Positions 29,061-43,000 of a stretch of 64,000 bases of DNA are shown here, piece after piece. Origin of the DNA: Diplonema papillatum (taxonomy: Eukaryota > Euglenozoa > Diplonemea > Diplonemida > Diplonemidae); contig JAPJBO010000293.1 in assembly GCA_030068145.1 (NCBI GenBank), forward strand, positions 1 through 64,000. Direction: 5' to 3'. Both the position numbers and the translations under genes were made by a program. How positions within the stretch are numbered: position 1 is the first letter of the stretch; each line of letters opens with the position of its first letter. The notes under the pieces were generated by a model. That model saw only the letters and a program-made list of their open reading frames with translations. It had not been told where the DNA came from and did no database searches.

Positions 29061-30949
29061 AGCCCAGGCACGCGTTCGGGAGGACGAGATAAACCGAACA
29101 CAGGGCCCGCCGCGCAGGTTTCCCCAGCGCAGGGGATTGCCGCCGTCATTGCCACACCGCAGGCGGCGTGCGATGCGAACCAGCGAACGTCATGCGGGCA
29201 CCCAATGGCGAGGGTGCTGGGAACAGCCGGGCACGAAGTCGGCGTGCCCACCCCCCTCCTGAGCCGGCCACCCCCTGCTGATAGGCTGCTGATAGATGCA
29301 GCACGTGTGAGCGTGAAGGTTTGCTGCCCAATCAGCGGGTAAACTGCAGGTGCGAAGCTTCGAACGTCTCCTACACGAACGATCGGTCGAATGATCGTAG
29401 GCGCCGGGAGACGGAGTCGGCACTCATTGTCCTTGACAGGACGCGGTAGAACTTAGCCGGTGGATACACCGCAGCCGCGAACGACCCTCCGGACGTCCCA
29501 GTTCAACGGTACCAGAGAACGGCCAGACACGAAGCCGGCAGAGCCCCGCTACTCTCAGTGCAATGGTGATCGGGGGGCGGGCTGCGGGGGTCGTCTTCAG
29601 CGGCAGAACCCAGCCTGGGATACACCGCAGCGCCGCGCGATGCGAGGCTGCGGACGTCCCCGCACACGTGCGTGAAGATGCGCCGCAAGAACACCGGAAG
29701 AACGGCAAGGCGCAACACCACGGCGATACCTATATCAGCCCACCCCCCATACACCTGCACACCGCATTCGCCCGTGCTCTTGTAGCAAGTGGCGGTGACG
29801 AGCTACGAACAGCCGCCTGACAAACCAGACTCACACCTGTCCTGTCCGCAGGCACTCAGGTTCCGCGCTGATGACGGTCCGCCTTGTGCGTCTGTGGCTT
29901 GAACGCGAAACACGGCGCAGACGGGACCAGTGCGGCGTTGAGCTCATCAATTCCAAGCACGTTCTTGCAATTCTCCCCACACACCCGCGCGCCGTTCACC
30001 CCCCCCCCCCCCCCCCCCGAGGCACAGCGACTTCTTTCCTTCTTTCAAGTTCTCTGATGAGCACCGGGCCCGTTCACTGTGCTCGGGAGGAAGAACAGCA
30101 GCAGCGACAGCTGCTCTACAGTGCCGCGGGACACAGCAGCTTTGGCTCCGCCCACCCCTGTGTGCACGATGTAGTCGGAGAACCTACCATAGGACCGACC
30201 CCCTTATGTGCTTCGTCTTCACCGTCGCGTGATGAAAGAAACTGAAGTGAGGCCACAATGTTTTCGGGACAGCGAAGGGTATTATTGTATTACCTTGTAC
30301 AAGTATTCATCACTCCAGCCCCAATGCCCACAGCTGGCACTATGACTTACGTTGCAAAAGCGTGTGTCACACCCGCTATTCGGGTGCGCGTTTTGGGTGA
30401 CTTGGACGTACCTTCTTCCTCGGACACGTCCTCTTTAACTCCAACTTCTACTTACGGCCGTGTGCAATTGCTTCGAGACAGCTACCAGCCTATCAACTAT
30501 CAACTTGTGTGTGTCTGCACTCATCTTTTTAAGTATACGCCAGCACCCGAAACGAACGGCACCCCTCACTTTTCTCAATCCAAGCCTCTACGGTCAACCG
30601 GAGATTTAAAATACCGACCTTCTAATCCACTAATAACGCTATACGAGCAACGACCCCTTGGACCTCGAAATACTTTATCAGTGCACGTGAAGGGTGGGCT
30701 AGCCTGAGCTCGCCATTCGAGAATAGAGCACCGCAGCGGGGAGAAGGTCTGTCCAAGGCTGTGTGTTCAAGAATTGGACTGAAGGGTTATCTTCCTCCTT
30801 TTCTTCCGCCTCGCGCGTTTCCCTCGCTGCTTTCGTCCTTGCGTTCCATATTCGCTCTGTCCCACGGTCATCGCCGCGCAGATTGAAAAGGCTTGCAACT
30901 GACGATACCCCCCTCCACCCCCACCCCAACACCCCCCCTCTACCTCCAG
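29061..30949. other. gene-poor spacer with repeat K
   Basis: A copy of repeat K (ACGAGCTACGAACAGCCGCC to CCAAGCACGTTCTTGCAA) lies at 29797-29975 and is followed by a C18-20 run near 30001; two better copies are at 40841-41609. A block at 30560-30635 recurs at 43497-43607. The frame at 30258-30707 overlaps that repeat and is not supported as a gene. A pyrimidine-rich tract at 30785-30945 precedes the next entry. Confidence 0.55.
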
Positions 30950-31069
30950 ATGGATCAGCGCCCGTTACCGTTTCATGCGACGGAAACGGTCGCCTTAGTC
31001 TGCATCACACAAAAGGCCTTGGGCGTTCGAAGGAAGAAGCGGTTCCTTAGCGAAACAGGGCTGTTTACA
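30950..31069 (+). CDS. possible first exon of an unidentified gene
   Basis: A long pyrimidine-rich tract ends CTCTACCTCCAG, directly followed by ATGGATCAGCG. The frame encodes MDQRPLPFHATETVALVCIT and continues to TGTTTACAG, where a GT follows. The acceptor-plus-ATG arrangement resembles an SL site. No homology is recognised and the donor (GTGGGC) is atypical. A second open stretch at 31170-31403 could belong to the same gene but cannot be joined with confidence. Confidence 0.25.
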
Positions 31070-31589
31070 GGTGGGCGAAAACGGCGTTCCCCCTGCACGA
31101 GGAAAATAGGAAATCTGTGTCCTTGCATTCTGCGCTCAATTTTCGCGGAGGCTGCATAGAACCGGCGTTTTGAACGCGGAATCGGAAGCGGTTTGCGGAG
31201 GCTTGGAGCCGGAGCAGGGGGAAGCGTCTCGGTCATCCGGCTTGCAAAGCGAAAAAGGGTTGGCAGCACAAAAGCGTTTCCCGCGAGTTCCCGTGGTTCT
31301 TGAGCCCCGCCCTACCATGACGGGCACCCTCGAAAGGGCCGGCTTCCGACGTGGGCAGCATCGATTGGCGACGACCCAGCGGAAGAACGAGCTCTTCGCC
31401 TAAGGAGCTTCTCTCAATGACCGCTGAGGTTTGTGTTTCAGGCTTTCGTTCTACTTTTAGCCCCCAACCCAACGACCCCCTCCCTTTTACTACCGACTTC
31501 CAATGGTCTGTACGAGACCGCGCCCGTCCTGGTTCACGTGTGCGGGGAATCAAGGAGCAGACACCTGCCTGCCACGTCGTCCAATAGTG

Positions 31590-32165
31590 CAAGCTGGGCA
31601 GGACTTGAAGTGCATACTTGAACTATCCATCAGTGAAAGCTGGGAAGGACTTGAAGTGCAAACTTGAGCGATCCACCAATGGAAGCTGAGCAGGACTTGA
31701 AGTGCAAACTTGAGCTATCCATCAGTGCAAACACGGCAGGGCACTGCAACGCGTCGGTGAAATGGCTGGTTCGTTGAGCAGGCGCCTTCCGCCGAATCCA
31801 GGCAAGCCCCTTTTTCCGCTGCCACCTCGGTAGCCACTTAAGGCGCCCGCGTCCACCTGCTTGGCGCACGCGATCGGTGAAGTGGCTGGAACAGCAGAGC
31901 AAATTCCCGCCGAGTTCTATAATTATTGATGGTGAAGCTTCTTTACCCGGTTGCCAGCTGCCGCATAAGACTTGTTGTATCAGCGCACTAGCTACTTTAT
32001 GACTCAAGCCAGGCATCGCGTGTCAGATGCTCGTCGGTAAGATAGCTGGCGGTGAAGTTGAGTCCTATCCGTTTACCGCTGCCGCATAGGGCTTGTGGCA
32101 AGAGTGCGCTAGATACTTTGTGGACTCCAGCCAGACATCACGTGTCAGATGCACCCGTCGGTGAG
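31590..32165. repeat. two short tandem arrays
   Basis: A 52-bp unit (GCAGGACTTGAAGTGCAAAC, CTTGAGC, ATCCATCAGTG) is repeated three times at 31590-31730. A ~130-bp unit (GCGCACTAGCTACTTTATG, CATCGCGTGTCAGATG, GTCGGTAAGATAGCTGG) occurs about twice at 31985-32165. Confidence 0.7.
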
Positions 32166-35100
32166 ATGGCCGAGTCACTGAGCCATCGAAGCCCGGTAGC
32201 TGAGCGGAAGTCTCTTCGCCAGACAGACGAAAAAGGAAAAGACCGTCCTCGTTTTCTAGGACGGATGCCATCGGCAAGAACGTATCAATCGTCGCAGAGA
32301 GCCGGGCAAGCTGAGGCACTCACGGCAAGAAGAGCTCCCGCGGAGAAGAGGCACAGCCGTCTGTTCTTCTCAGCGTGACCAGCAAACCGGATCTGGCGCT
32401 TCCTTTGTTTGTGCGCTTCTTTCAAAACCTGTTTTCTTCAAGCAGCGGGAGTGAAAATTGCATTTGTTGAAAAGGATCTCTAAGTGAACTTGCACTCTAA
32501 AAAAGAAGTTTCCAATCGTCGGACTGCGTCGGCGACCATATCTTCCCCCCACTGGCACTTCTTTCTTCTTCTTCTTCTTCTTCTTTTTCTTCTTGCCACC
32601 ACAAAACCCCGCCTTCCTGCTGCCGCACCTGCATTTCGCGACTGCGAAAGACGCCGCCGACTGCCGCCGTGTTACCCACGGCCGTCTCGCCCCGACGAAC
32701 CGCGCGAAGGCAGGGCTTTTGCCACCCGGGGGAAGGCGTCGCGCGCCGGACGGCGAGCTTTGCTGGGGCAGTCCGACGTTGCCGAACCGGGATGGGGGTA
32801 GGGGGGTGGTAAGGAAAGGGCGAGCAGTACGATTTTCACACCTTTCAAACCGAATCTCCCTTCCGCCCCACCCGGGGAGAGGGCACTCGACACGTGCGAT
32901 CACACGAACATGTGGCGGCAAGCAGCGCGCTCGACGTCTGCCGGGTGAACTGTCATGGCAGCCAACGAGGTCGTCAACGTGCAGCCGTCACAGCCGAGTA
33001 TGCTATTTCAAGGGAGGTGCACCGTGGCCTTTCTCCCATTCTTCCTTTTCAATCCCATGCGTATATAGCTAAGCGAAGGGCATGAAGGGAGAGCAATTCC
33101 ACTTTAACTCGTGAGCCACGTATAGCACGAACAACTCTGCAGGATTGTCCAACGTCATTCACAAGTGAATATACAATCGAACTCCCACAACGGGTGCTTT
33201 TCTTTTGCGACAGATGTACAGATGTTATTCACGGACGCTTTCGTGCGACAGCGTCTTCACGCCCGCATCTCAACTGTCGGATTGTATGGAATTGCGTAGT
33301 GCAAGACTAACATGCGCTAAGTTATAGCCAAACCTCCGACCCGATTTTCAGGCTGGAGCCTAGCTTTGTCATGTCTTCCGAGCCCCCAGCAAGGGGCGTT
33401 GCCGCGCTTCCTCGTCCTGGCAAACCGCACTGCGGCGTGTGCGTGTGGGGGGTGGGAGCGGGCTCCGCGCGCGCGATTTCCAAAGCCACAACAGAGCCGA
33501 CTTTCCTGCGAAGTGCCATCCGTTTTGTTTCGAGGTGCGGCGCTGCCGCAGAGGTTCCGATGTGCTCCGCTGGTGCTCGTAAGCGCTCTGGAGTGGCCCT
33601 GCCCGCAGTCGGGGGGAAAAAAAATAGTAAGAGGAAAGAGCGGAACAAAAAGAAAGAAGAACCCCCAAAAAGAAAAGCTGCACCCTCTCTCTTCTATACA
33701 ACATCTTCTTCGAAGAAGACTTGATGCTAGCATCGACCGTGCATGAGAGGGTCCTGCCTAAACATTTATTAACCTAAGATTCCCCCCTCTCAGCATCTTC
33801 ACAAAATAGAACCTTCCAGCACGCTTCGTTTCGTCCCCCTTGTCTGATGAAGAGCAGACCGCAGGACCGCACCGGGCAATACTCTTGCGAAGCTGGTGCG
33901 TTCCGGGCGGCGGGCTGGCTGGAGGCGAATCGCAGCGCACCGACCAAAAACAGCCGGAGCAACTGGCGTACTGGGTATGTTGTCATAAGCAACCGTTGCG
34001 TGCTGCATTGGCGCACATCCTGCACGGGCGTAGATTGGCCAGACCTTCTGAGTTTTTGTTTTAAATAGTACATCTGTACTGATGGAACATTTCCGGAACA
34101 ACGGTTGCACATGAAAGAGAAAACGAAGCCAACGAAAAAGTGCTAATACAGGAAACCCCCCCCCAGAGAGGTTTATACCCTGTACACGCGAAGAACAAGA
34201 AACTTTTGCCTTATCATTTTCATCACCTTTGGTCAGTTGATGCTGATCGTCCGTTGCTTCGTTTATCAGTGCAAGCCCCAACTCCGAAAATGTTCTTATT
34301 TTTTTTTTGCGCACCCCTGAAAGTTCGCGCGGGCACCGCAACCCTCGTTCCACCCGTTATCCATTAAAATACACACTTCGTTCCATCAAGAACCGCGCCT
34401 TGCAGTAACCGCTACAGTCCGTTCGGCGCATCCTGCTGGCAAACTGCCAAACCGGTGCTGGGGGCCGCTGCTGACTACAGCATATCCTGCCGGCAAAGCA
34501 GCAGCATCGCGTGCAGCCAATGCCCGGGGTGGTGCAGTGCCCGCTACTCGACCGCGCACCGGCGCGTACTTCTGCTGTGCAGAACCTCCTGCGACCAGAA
34601 CTGCTGATGCAACGCTCTGATGCAACGCTCTTGGCAGTGCTCGAAGGAGCGCCTCGCGCCCGGAAGTGAAGCCCGGCCGCAAATATGCGGCTCGTTGCTG
34701 CAGAGACGTGCGCTCGGCTAGCCAACTTTGAACGCAGCACCGCGCGCAACAACAAGAATCAGAGATGGTCCGAACGTGCGGCGCCCTGCGTGTGCCGCCA
34801 CGCCTGCTTTTTTCTCATCATGTGCGAGGAAACTGAACCGCCCGAGTAGGACCCTCTGATCATGTTCAATTTCCAATTGCCACCTGAAACCACGATTTGA
34901 GTTCAAGTGCGCGTCGACGAAACATAGCATTTGCACTGAAGGCAGCCTTTTCGGAACAACGGTTGCACGAAGAGTTACCCCAAAGCCAACGAAAGAGTGC
35001 TGGTGCGGGAATTGCGTTCTTGAGGGTAAAAGGTGCGGCGTATTGGAGTTCCCGGTTGACCATTGAGGCGGGGAGTCGTCTTGATGAGGCGTTTCAACTT

Positions 35101-36740
35101 TATCGTACAATCTTCATGGTTCCACAACATTTTGATCAGTTGACGCTGCCTTCGTTTCAGTGCAAGCCCCAACTTCGTAGAGTGTTGTGCCCTGCCGGGT
35201 CTGCCTGGAGTAGACCCGCGCGGAAACAAAAAAAAAAAAAACGTTCTGATGACAGCTCTAAGCCTTCGCCGCGGAATTGCAGTTGCTTGCTTATGGGACG
35301 CTCGGGCGAGTGACTGGGTGGCTTGTAGGGCTGACTTGACATTGAACGGTTTTCGGGCTGAATCCAAAAAGAAACGGGAACATGAACACGCTCACAGTCG
35401 GATCGGAGGGGAGGGTGTGCCACGGGCGAGCAGGGTTCTTTCTGCTTTTTTTCCCCCTCGAAACCGTTTTTTGTTTTTCCTTCTCGATTCTTCAGTTCTT
35501 TCGTTTCTTCTTCATTCTTTTTCGCTTCCTCTTGCCGCGTTAGATACGCCCGGGACGGCACGTGCCGGTGACAATCCAGCGTTCATTTCATTTGTAGCAC
35601 AGCGAGAACATTCCCGGAAGAACGGTTGCACAGGAAAAAAAGACTTGCCTGCAGCCAACGAAAAGAGTGCAGGGGCAAACATGCTTCCATCTCATCCCTG
35701 TTCAACATCGATTCGTATCAAGTTCACCCCTCATGTATCAACGTTGATGCTGATCGTTCGTTACTTCGGGTTTCAGTGCAAGCCCAACTCCGGAAATGTT
35801 CGCGGATCCCGCGGCGAGGCCGCCTTCACGGCGATGATGTTTGCAGCATTTTTTCTTTCCCCAGCCTTTTACCTTTCCCTTCTTTCAATTTGTTCGATCT
35901 TTGCTAATCGGGCGTGACCTCGCCTTTGACAATCGCAAAGTGGCGGTGCCGGCCTTCCACGTTGTCGCGGTTTAGAGGAGTATGCGTACACTTCTCATCA
36001 CAGTCGGCGCCTGCGGATCATCGAAGGTCCCAAGAATACTGCGGTACCACTCGTCGATGCCCATGACGAGGGTCTCCACGGATTTCGACAGGGGGTCGGT
36101 TGCCCACACCGGGTTTGCTGGCGCGAGGAGCGGAGCGAACCACCAGAGAAAGTCCTCGACTTGCTCGTGACTCAACCATACACACTCAACCATACACACT
36201 CAACCATACACACATGCGCACGCCAAACGAGTATGGAGTGCGACCTCCGGCACGTGGCTTAAACCAAGGCAGCAGATTCCACCAGCCATGCAAACCCACA
36301 CAACAAAGCTGCGACCGGAAGAAAAGACTGGACGCTCAACGAGAAGAGGCAAGCGAAGTGCTCGAAACTCAACGCCCCCCTGTAACAGAAGGCGTCTCCC
36401 TCGGATACACGTTGTAGCCAGCAGCTCACGGGACACGAAGCAGGAAGCCTTAGTCAAACGAGGCCACAGTTCCGAATAGCGCGTGTTCACGAAGGGCAGC
36501 TGAGGAATAAGCTGTGCGATTGGTCATAGAGAGCCAAGCTGGCGAGTAGACGGTGAGTAGACATCAGGCATGATCAGCAAACACCATCGGAAGCGCCCCA
36601 CGACAACCAACCTGGAATAAAGACAACCCGTCCCCCAGCGGCATCAGACCTCCCTCCGCATTATCACCCCCGATCCCACCCCACTCCCCCCTCTTCTTCG
36701 AACGAGACTTGATGCTAGCATTCACTACGCATGAGAGGCA
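32166..36740. other. gene-poor, repeat-derived stretch
   Basis: A (TTC)n pyrimidine tract lies at 32550-32595. Overlapping GC-rich frames at 32600-33070 and 33320-33750 show no domain. Copies of the GACTTGATGCTAGCATCGACC repeat lie near 33717 and 36703. A 14-bp array CACACTCAACCATA is near 36166-36210. Confidence 0.5.
34075..35800. repeat. three dispersed copies of repeat R4
   Basis: GGAACATTTCCGGAACAACGGTTGCAC, AAGCCAACGAAA-AGTGCT, GTTGATGCTGATCGT-CGTT and CAGTGCAAGCCCCAACTCCG occur in the same order at about 34080-34295, 34925-35180 and 35605-35800, spaced 700-850 bp apart. All are on the same strand. Confidence 0.7.
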
Positions 36741-37097
36741 GTGTTCTGTCTAAACGTTAAACCAAGATTCTCTGCATTAGTTTCTCCCCCAACCCCTTTA
36801 TCCTCCACCGAAAGTCATCATTCCTCTGCATCAGCCCCGCACCACCCCGCCCTAAGCCCCATCCACACACCGCTCAGCATTCGCAGAGCTCCGCAGCAGA
36901 TCAGCAGCAACTCTAAGCAACTTAGAATTATCGAGCGCCAATCAACACCGCCCGCACGCAGTCCCAGCACAGCGTCTGGAGCCCGCGGCTGGGGAATCGA
37001 CGGCAACACCGTACCAGCGAGGGGCCCGACACGGGGGGGGGGGGGGGGGGGGGGGGTGCCGCGCCCAGCGGTAAGGGCGCCACCCATTGTGTGGGGC

Positions 37098-40000
37098 ATG
37101 GAAAATGATCCCGAAGGGTTCCAGCGCGCGCTGCTCGGCTTGCAAAGCTGCGCAGACGCGTGGCGGGAGATCGGCTGGACCGGCGTGAAGAGCCGCATGG
37201 ACGAAGCGGCGAAGCAGATTCTTACCGACCACCGCGAGAAAGCCGCCGAAGGCCGGAAGGAGCTGTCCAGCCGCACGAAGCACTGGGTGGCCCTCTGCGA
37301 CGACGAAAAGCTAGCCGGCGTCAAAGGGGACGCGGGGCTTATCCGGCAGTACCAAGAGTACATCAACGAGCTGACGAAGCAGCTCCGCTTTGCGGAGGTT
37401 GCGTTCGTAGAGGTGTACCGTGCCGTGTCCGACGCACCGGATCCGGCCCAAGCTGCGCGGGGCGTTTTGAGCGAGACAGGAGCCGTTACGCGGTGGCACG
37501 AGGCTGAAGCGGAGTGCAAGCATCTCCGGTCTACATGCACCGCCCTCGAGAAAGAGCTGTCCGAGCACGTGGCCGACAGTGTGGTCATCCAGCGGCTGGA
37601 GGACAGCCTTGCGAGGTATGGAAACCATCCAAAGCGTCGTCGTGGAGCCGAACGGCTAAAACCTTATGTTGGGAAACGGCGTGTGTGACAGGGGTTGCTA
37701 CTTTTCAGCAGCGGCGGCACCAGCCGCACCGGGTCAACACGGAACGACACGGACAGGCACTCCTCAGCTTCAGCCCTGGAGAGTGAACCTTCCGGAGATA
37801 CTTAGCGAAAGGCTGGATCCTGGATTCTTGAGCGAATTCTATTCGTGCAATTTGACCTGTTAGAGTTTTAGCCACATGCAATCGGTTCGGAAACCGAACC
37901 GCCCAAGTAGGACCTTCTGATCATGATCATTTGCCGATTTGCCACCTGAAACCTCTCCAGGATTCGAGTTTAGGATAGTGCGGTCAACGAAACTTCTAGT
38001 TTCCCTTCCTCCTACTCTCGGTTTCAGATTGTTTTCAGATTGAAACAGGTATGAACGAGTAAGCTCTCTACGGAGGCAGGTACTGGTTAACTCCACAACA
38101 AGACTGCTTGGGATGTTGAGTTAAAATCTTGAACGCATACTACAGGATAGTGCATTGCTCAGGATAGTCGACGGCCTGACAATCACACCAAAGCACCAAA
38201 TTCATACTACAGTTGTCCTTAACCCGGGCGGCGGCGCTGTGGCATGAGCCAGGAACCTCAAGGGGAGCAGCGCGAGAGGCATCATCCACGCTTCAAAGGC
38301 CCACCTAATGCAACAAATTCACAACTACTACAGGTGTCAGGAACAAGCCGAGGTGTCTATCGCCGAGGCGCTGGCCAAGAGGGCAGCTGAGCACGCATTG
38401 GAGCGGACTGATCTGCTGGACGAAATGAGACGGAAAGAAGACTCGTTGACCACACGTCTCGCGCGCGTGGAAGAAGAGCGCGAGAAACAGCTACGCGTCA
38501 GCGAGGATGTTCAGCAAGAGGTCTGGTCGTTCTTCTTCAGGACTAACCATCTTGCGGCTTGCCCTTCAATGTATTGTGCAGACTAAAAAGAGGTAGACAG
38601 GGTGGTTGATCAGAATTCCTTATCTGAAAACGACAGGGTAAATCCGAGTGGGGAAACGATCAACCGACACGCACAAACAATCTTGCGGGTAGTCTTGCAA
38701 TCCATTGTGAAGCAGCGCGTTACTGGGCACAAACGGAGCGTAGCCCTGTCTCATTTTCTTTTAGCCACATTCAATGATTAGCGAGGAAACTAAACCGCCC
38801 AGGTGGGACCCTCTGGAATGATCAACTGCCAACCACGTCCGCGATTAGGGTAGTTCAGCCACTAGAAACCGGCAGGAACGGAAAGAGACTTCGCCGATTT
38901 CTCAAGCGAACATTCACGTAACGAATCAACAACAACCGCAGCTAATGAAAACGCAGTCTCGGCTGGCGGAGCTCACATCGGGGCAAGACATGTGCGAGAC
39001 AATGCTGGCGAACGATCTCGAGGCCGTGTCGAGCCAAGTGGCCGAGCTGACAGCGGAAAAAATGCTGCTTTCAAAACGTGTTGCCGAATCTGTATGCCGT
39101 CATGTTCCTACTCCGGCCGCAGCAACTGCGAGAAAACCGGAAATTCTCCGGAGAGATGGTCCCTGCACTTTCTCTCACTCGGAAAAGCCAGCGGGGTAGC
39201 GATGACCACGAGAACACATGCGGGTGGGTGGGAAAATGCCCTGGGACTGCTACGTGAACAACCACACCCTTCGGCTTGCTTTGATGTGTTCTCTCTCTCT
39301 CACTTGATGTCCACCGGCCGTGCAGTTGCCCTACGAAGAAGAGAGCCCGTGGCATATAGAAACGGCGCCGAGCCCTCCGACGAATCGTGAGTGAGAAGAT
39401 CAGAGACTCCCCCTACCTGCACTTCGACTCGTCTCTCTCTCTCTCGGAAAGATCAGCGCGGTAGTGATGACCCCGAGAACACGTACAAGGTGGGTGGGGA
39501 GAGGCCCTGGGACTGCTAAGGCGTGACTAACACCATTTGACTTGTTTTGATGTATTCTCTCTCTCTCTCTCTGTGGCATCTCTCGCCGTGCCACGGGTGG
39601 ACACTGCTGACACCCCTGGCGCTGTCAGAGCGTAGAAGTCTATCAGAGCACCACAGAGCTCTGTCCAGCCAGCTAGAAAAACGGATCTGGCGCTTCCTTT
39701 GTTTGTGCGCACTTACGGTCTCTACTTACTTTGTTGCACTTCCTTCAAACCTGTTTTGTTCATCTAACGGGAGTGAGGATAGTACGCTGCCATCGATCTG
39801 TTTTTGTTCTTGACAAATTGCATTTGTTAGACACAAAAAGTGGAAACATTCGAGGGAATGCCAGTTGGCACAGGCAATCGTTTTTGCTCCCCCATCTGAC
39901 GACTTGATGCCTGAACACGAAACTAAGATTTTCTTCTGTTGTTGGTTCTCAGTCGACTCCTGCACCCCCGCAATTCCATAACAGTTCTCGGCGCAAGAGC

Positions 40001-43000
40001 GGGCGCAGCTCGTTGAAGAACTCGGGGAGCAGGGCAAACGAGCGATGCTTCTCGAGCAGATGACCGCACAGCTCGAAAGCAGCGCCGCCGAGGAGCAAAG
40101 CCGCAGGCTGCAGGCTGAGGCTCGGGTGACCGCTCTGTTGGAGAGCCAGGCGTCACTGCGAGACGCACTCAACGATCTCCGCGACCAGCAGCGAGTATGC
40201 CATTGCCAGTTCTCTTCCGTTCCCGGCGAGCTACGAGGGAAGTTAACAGAAAGAGTGCCAACACTCCTCTTTCTACACAGTAGTTAATTCACAAAAAAAC
40301 CAACTACACATAGAAGGTGTAACGGGAGAAGCCGGCAGCCGCTGCTTAACGGCATGCTGCTGATCCATGTGGTCCATGTCCTTCAGAGTTCCCAATGTGT
40401 TTAACGGCTTTGTCACGTGGGCACCCTGATATTATCCCTCAGGTGACACCACTTTTTATCTTTAATCATACTTCAACTCTTTGAAGCGTGCAGAGTGCTG
40501 CCCACCGGTCGTCGCTTGTAACTGCGGCTTCCGGGGTTCAATGATTGTGACAAACATACCAAAATCCCTCTTTGAGGGACGTGTTATGTCAAATACGACT
40601 CTTTTCTATTCTTTATTCTGCACGCCGGTCGATCGTGTTTTTCCACTTGTATTTACCCTGTGTCATTCACGCAAGGAATTCTGATCAAACACCAAAACAC
40701 GCCGCCTATGTCTTTAGCCTGCGCAATACATTGCAGGGCAACCCGGAGGATTGTTAGTATTAAAAATGAGAAAATACATAATTGCTCAACACAATATATG
40801 GTACGATGCCAAACCCCCCCCCCCCCCCCCCCCCTTTTTTTTTTAACTGATTGCTCATACACGGTTGTAGGGGCCTTCTCCCCGTGACGGATTCGCCTGT
40901 GCTCTAGTAGCACGGGTGGTCCTGGCTGTGACGAGCTACGAACAGCCGCCTGACAAACCAGACTCACACCGCAGTCCTGTCTGCAGACACTCAGGTTCCA
41001 CGCTGATGATGGTCCGCCTTATGTGTCCGTGGCTGAAAGGACCGAAACACGGCGCGGACGGGACCAGTGCGGTGTTGAGCACATACCCATTCCAAGCACG
41101 TTCTTGCAATCCCCCCATTCCAGTAGGGTACTTCGCGTAACGCGACTTGCTGCCCTCAGCACGCAGGATTACTTCCTCGCACTCTTTTCCTTTTGGTACT
41201 TCAACCATTGGTGCTGCACACGGCAACCCCATGTCCACTGTGCTCTGCGGAGTTTACTTCGCAGATTGCCACCGTAAAAAGAAGACAAGTCAGTGCTGCC
41301 TAGCGAGTCGCAGTCACAATCAGGGCGAGTGACCTGAGTTTTTTAACTGATTGCTCAGACACGGTTGTAGGGGCCTTCTCCCCGTGACGGATTCGCCTGT
41401 GCTCTAGTAGCACGGGTGGTCCTGGCTGTGACGAGCTACGAACAGCCGCCTGACAAACCAGACTCACACCGCAGTCCTGTCTGCAGACACTCAGGTTCCA
41501 CGCTGATGATGGTCCGCCTTATGTGTCCGTGGCTGAAAGGACCGAAACACGGCGCGGACGGGACCAGTGCGGTGTTGAGCACATACCCATTCCAAGCACG
41601 TTCTTGCAAACCCCCCCCCCCCTTTGCACTAATAAATCTTTTTTTGATGTCACCCCATACTGGCCCCGAAACCCCACTTGTGTGGCCCAAAACGGTTCCC
41701 AAACGGTTTTTGGCGGGCTGAGTCGAGATAAAGGGGTCTCTGAAGGCCCACGAATAGGCCCAGGTGGACCCAGGAGCGGGCACTCAGTGCGAGGGGGGTG
41801 CTTCCAAAATGGGGTCATTTTCAAAGCCTCGCCGCTTCTCAAGCTAGTCAAACACCTTCTGGCCTCCAGCGGGAAACCCAGACTACACAACGACAAGATC
41901 GGCTGTGTTCCGCTGTAGATAGCCACCAGCGGGTCCTCTTGAAGCCGAAGAGTGTTCTCAGGGGTCTCAGATAGCCCTACTTGGCCACCCCGCCTGCAGC
42001 GCCTGCGGTGGGCAGGCACACCTTGTAAATAGAGTGGGTGCAGCAGGTGCACCCTGCCTAGAATCCGGCTTTACCAGCAATACGAATTAAGGATACAGGT
42101 TGACCCAGGAAAACGGAAACTAAGAGAGGGAAATGTCAAAGATCACGGGTCTGGAGTTCGTGGAGTCATCGGTGAGAGCAATGCAGAAGTTGTCGCCGTT
42201 TCATGAGGAAACGAGACGTGGTCAGTCCATGCAGAGACGACTCGTAGCCAGCAGGACCTTTTGCGAAAAGGTCTCTGGTGAGGACCTGATCGGTTTCTTT
42301 CTCGCCCTAATGACAGAGGAGGAGAACGTTGACATCTGGAAGCGCCTTTCTGGTAGGCTTTCAGAAGCCTTCAAACAGCCTTGACGACGAGGCGAGCCGG
42401 CATCGTGAGCGGTTTGGACTGGGCACGTGCCCGGTACAGGGCTGTTGGAATGGTCGTGGGTGACAATCTCTGAAAGAACCGGGGAAAGGCTGCCGAGATT
42501 GGCGTTGGCGGGGGGGCCCACAGTCCTCATCTTGGTTCTTTTGCATTTTTCCACCTTATATTCTGCGTTTTCCTTGTAAGCACTGTGTTCTCAAAAGCGG
42601 GTGAAGCCGGATTCTAGGCAGGGTGCACTTGCATACCACACATTCTAAGCGTGTGCCTGCCCACTGCTGGCGCTGCACACATGGGGCTAACTGTGACCCC
42701 CGAGAGCATTCTTCGGCTTCAAGAGGACCCGTTGGTGGCTATCTACGGCTGAACACAGCCGATCTTGTCGTTTTGAAGTCTGGGTTTCCCGCTGGAGGCC
42801 AGAAGGTGTTTGACTAGTTTGAGTAGTGGCGAGGCCCGAAAACGACCCCATTTTTGGGGGCTCTCCCCCTCGCGCTGAGTGCCCGCTCCGGGGCCCACCT
42901 GGGCCCACCTGGGCCCATTCGTGGGCCTTCGGAGACCCCTTTACCTCGACTCAGCTCGTCAAAAACCGTTTGGGACTCGTTTTGGGCCACACAGATGGGG

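Noticed and set aside
30258..30707. 149-codon ORF as a gene
   Set aside because: Its second half is a dispersed repeat also found at 43497-43607, and the rest has no domain or acceptable splice context.
36741..37097. Upstream in-frame extension of CASP exon 1
   Set aside because: It crosses a G24 run and Ser/Pro-rich sequence and includes a dispersed repeat near 36703-36770; the conserved protein begins near ATG 37098.
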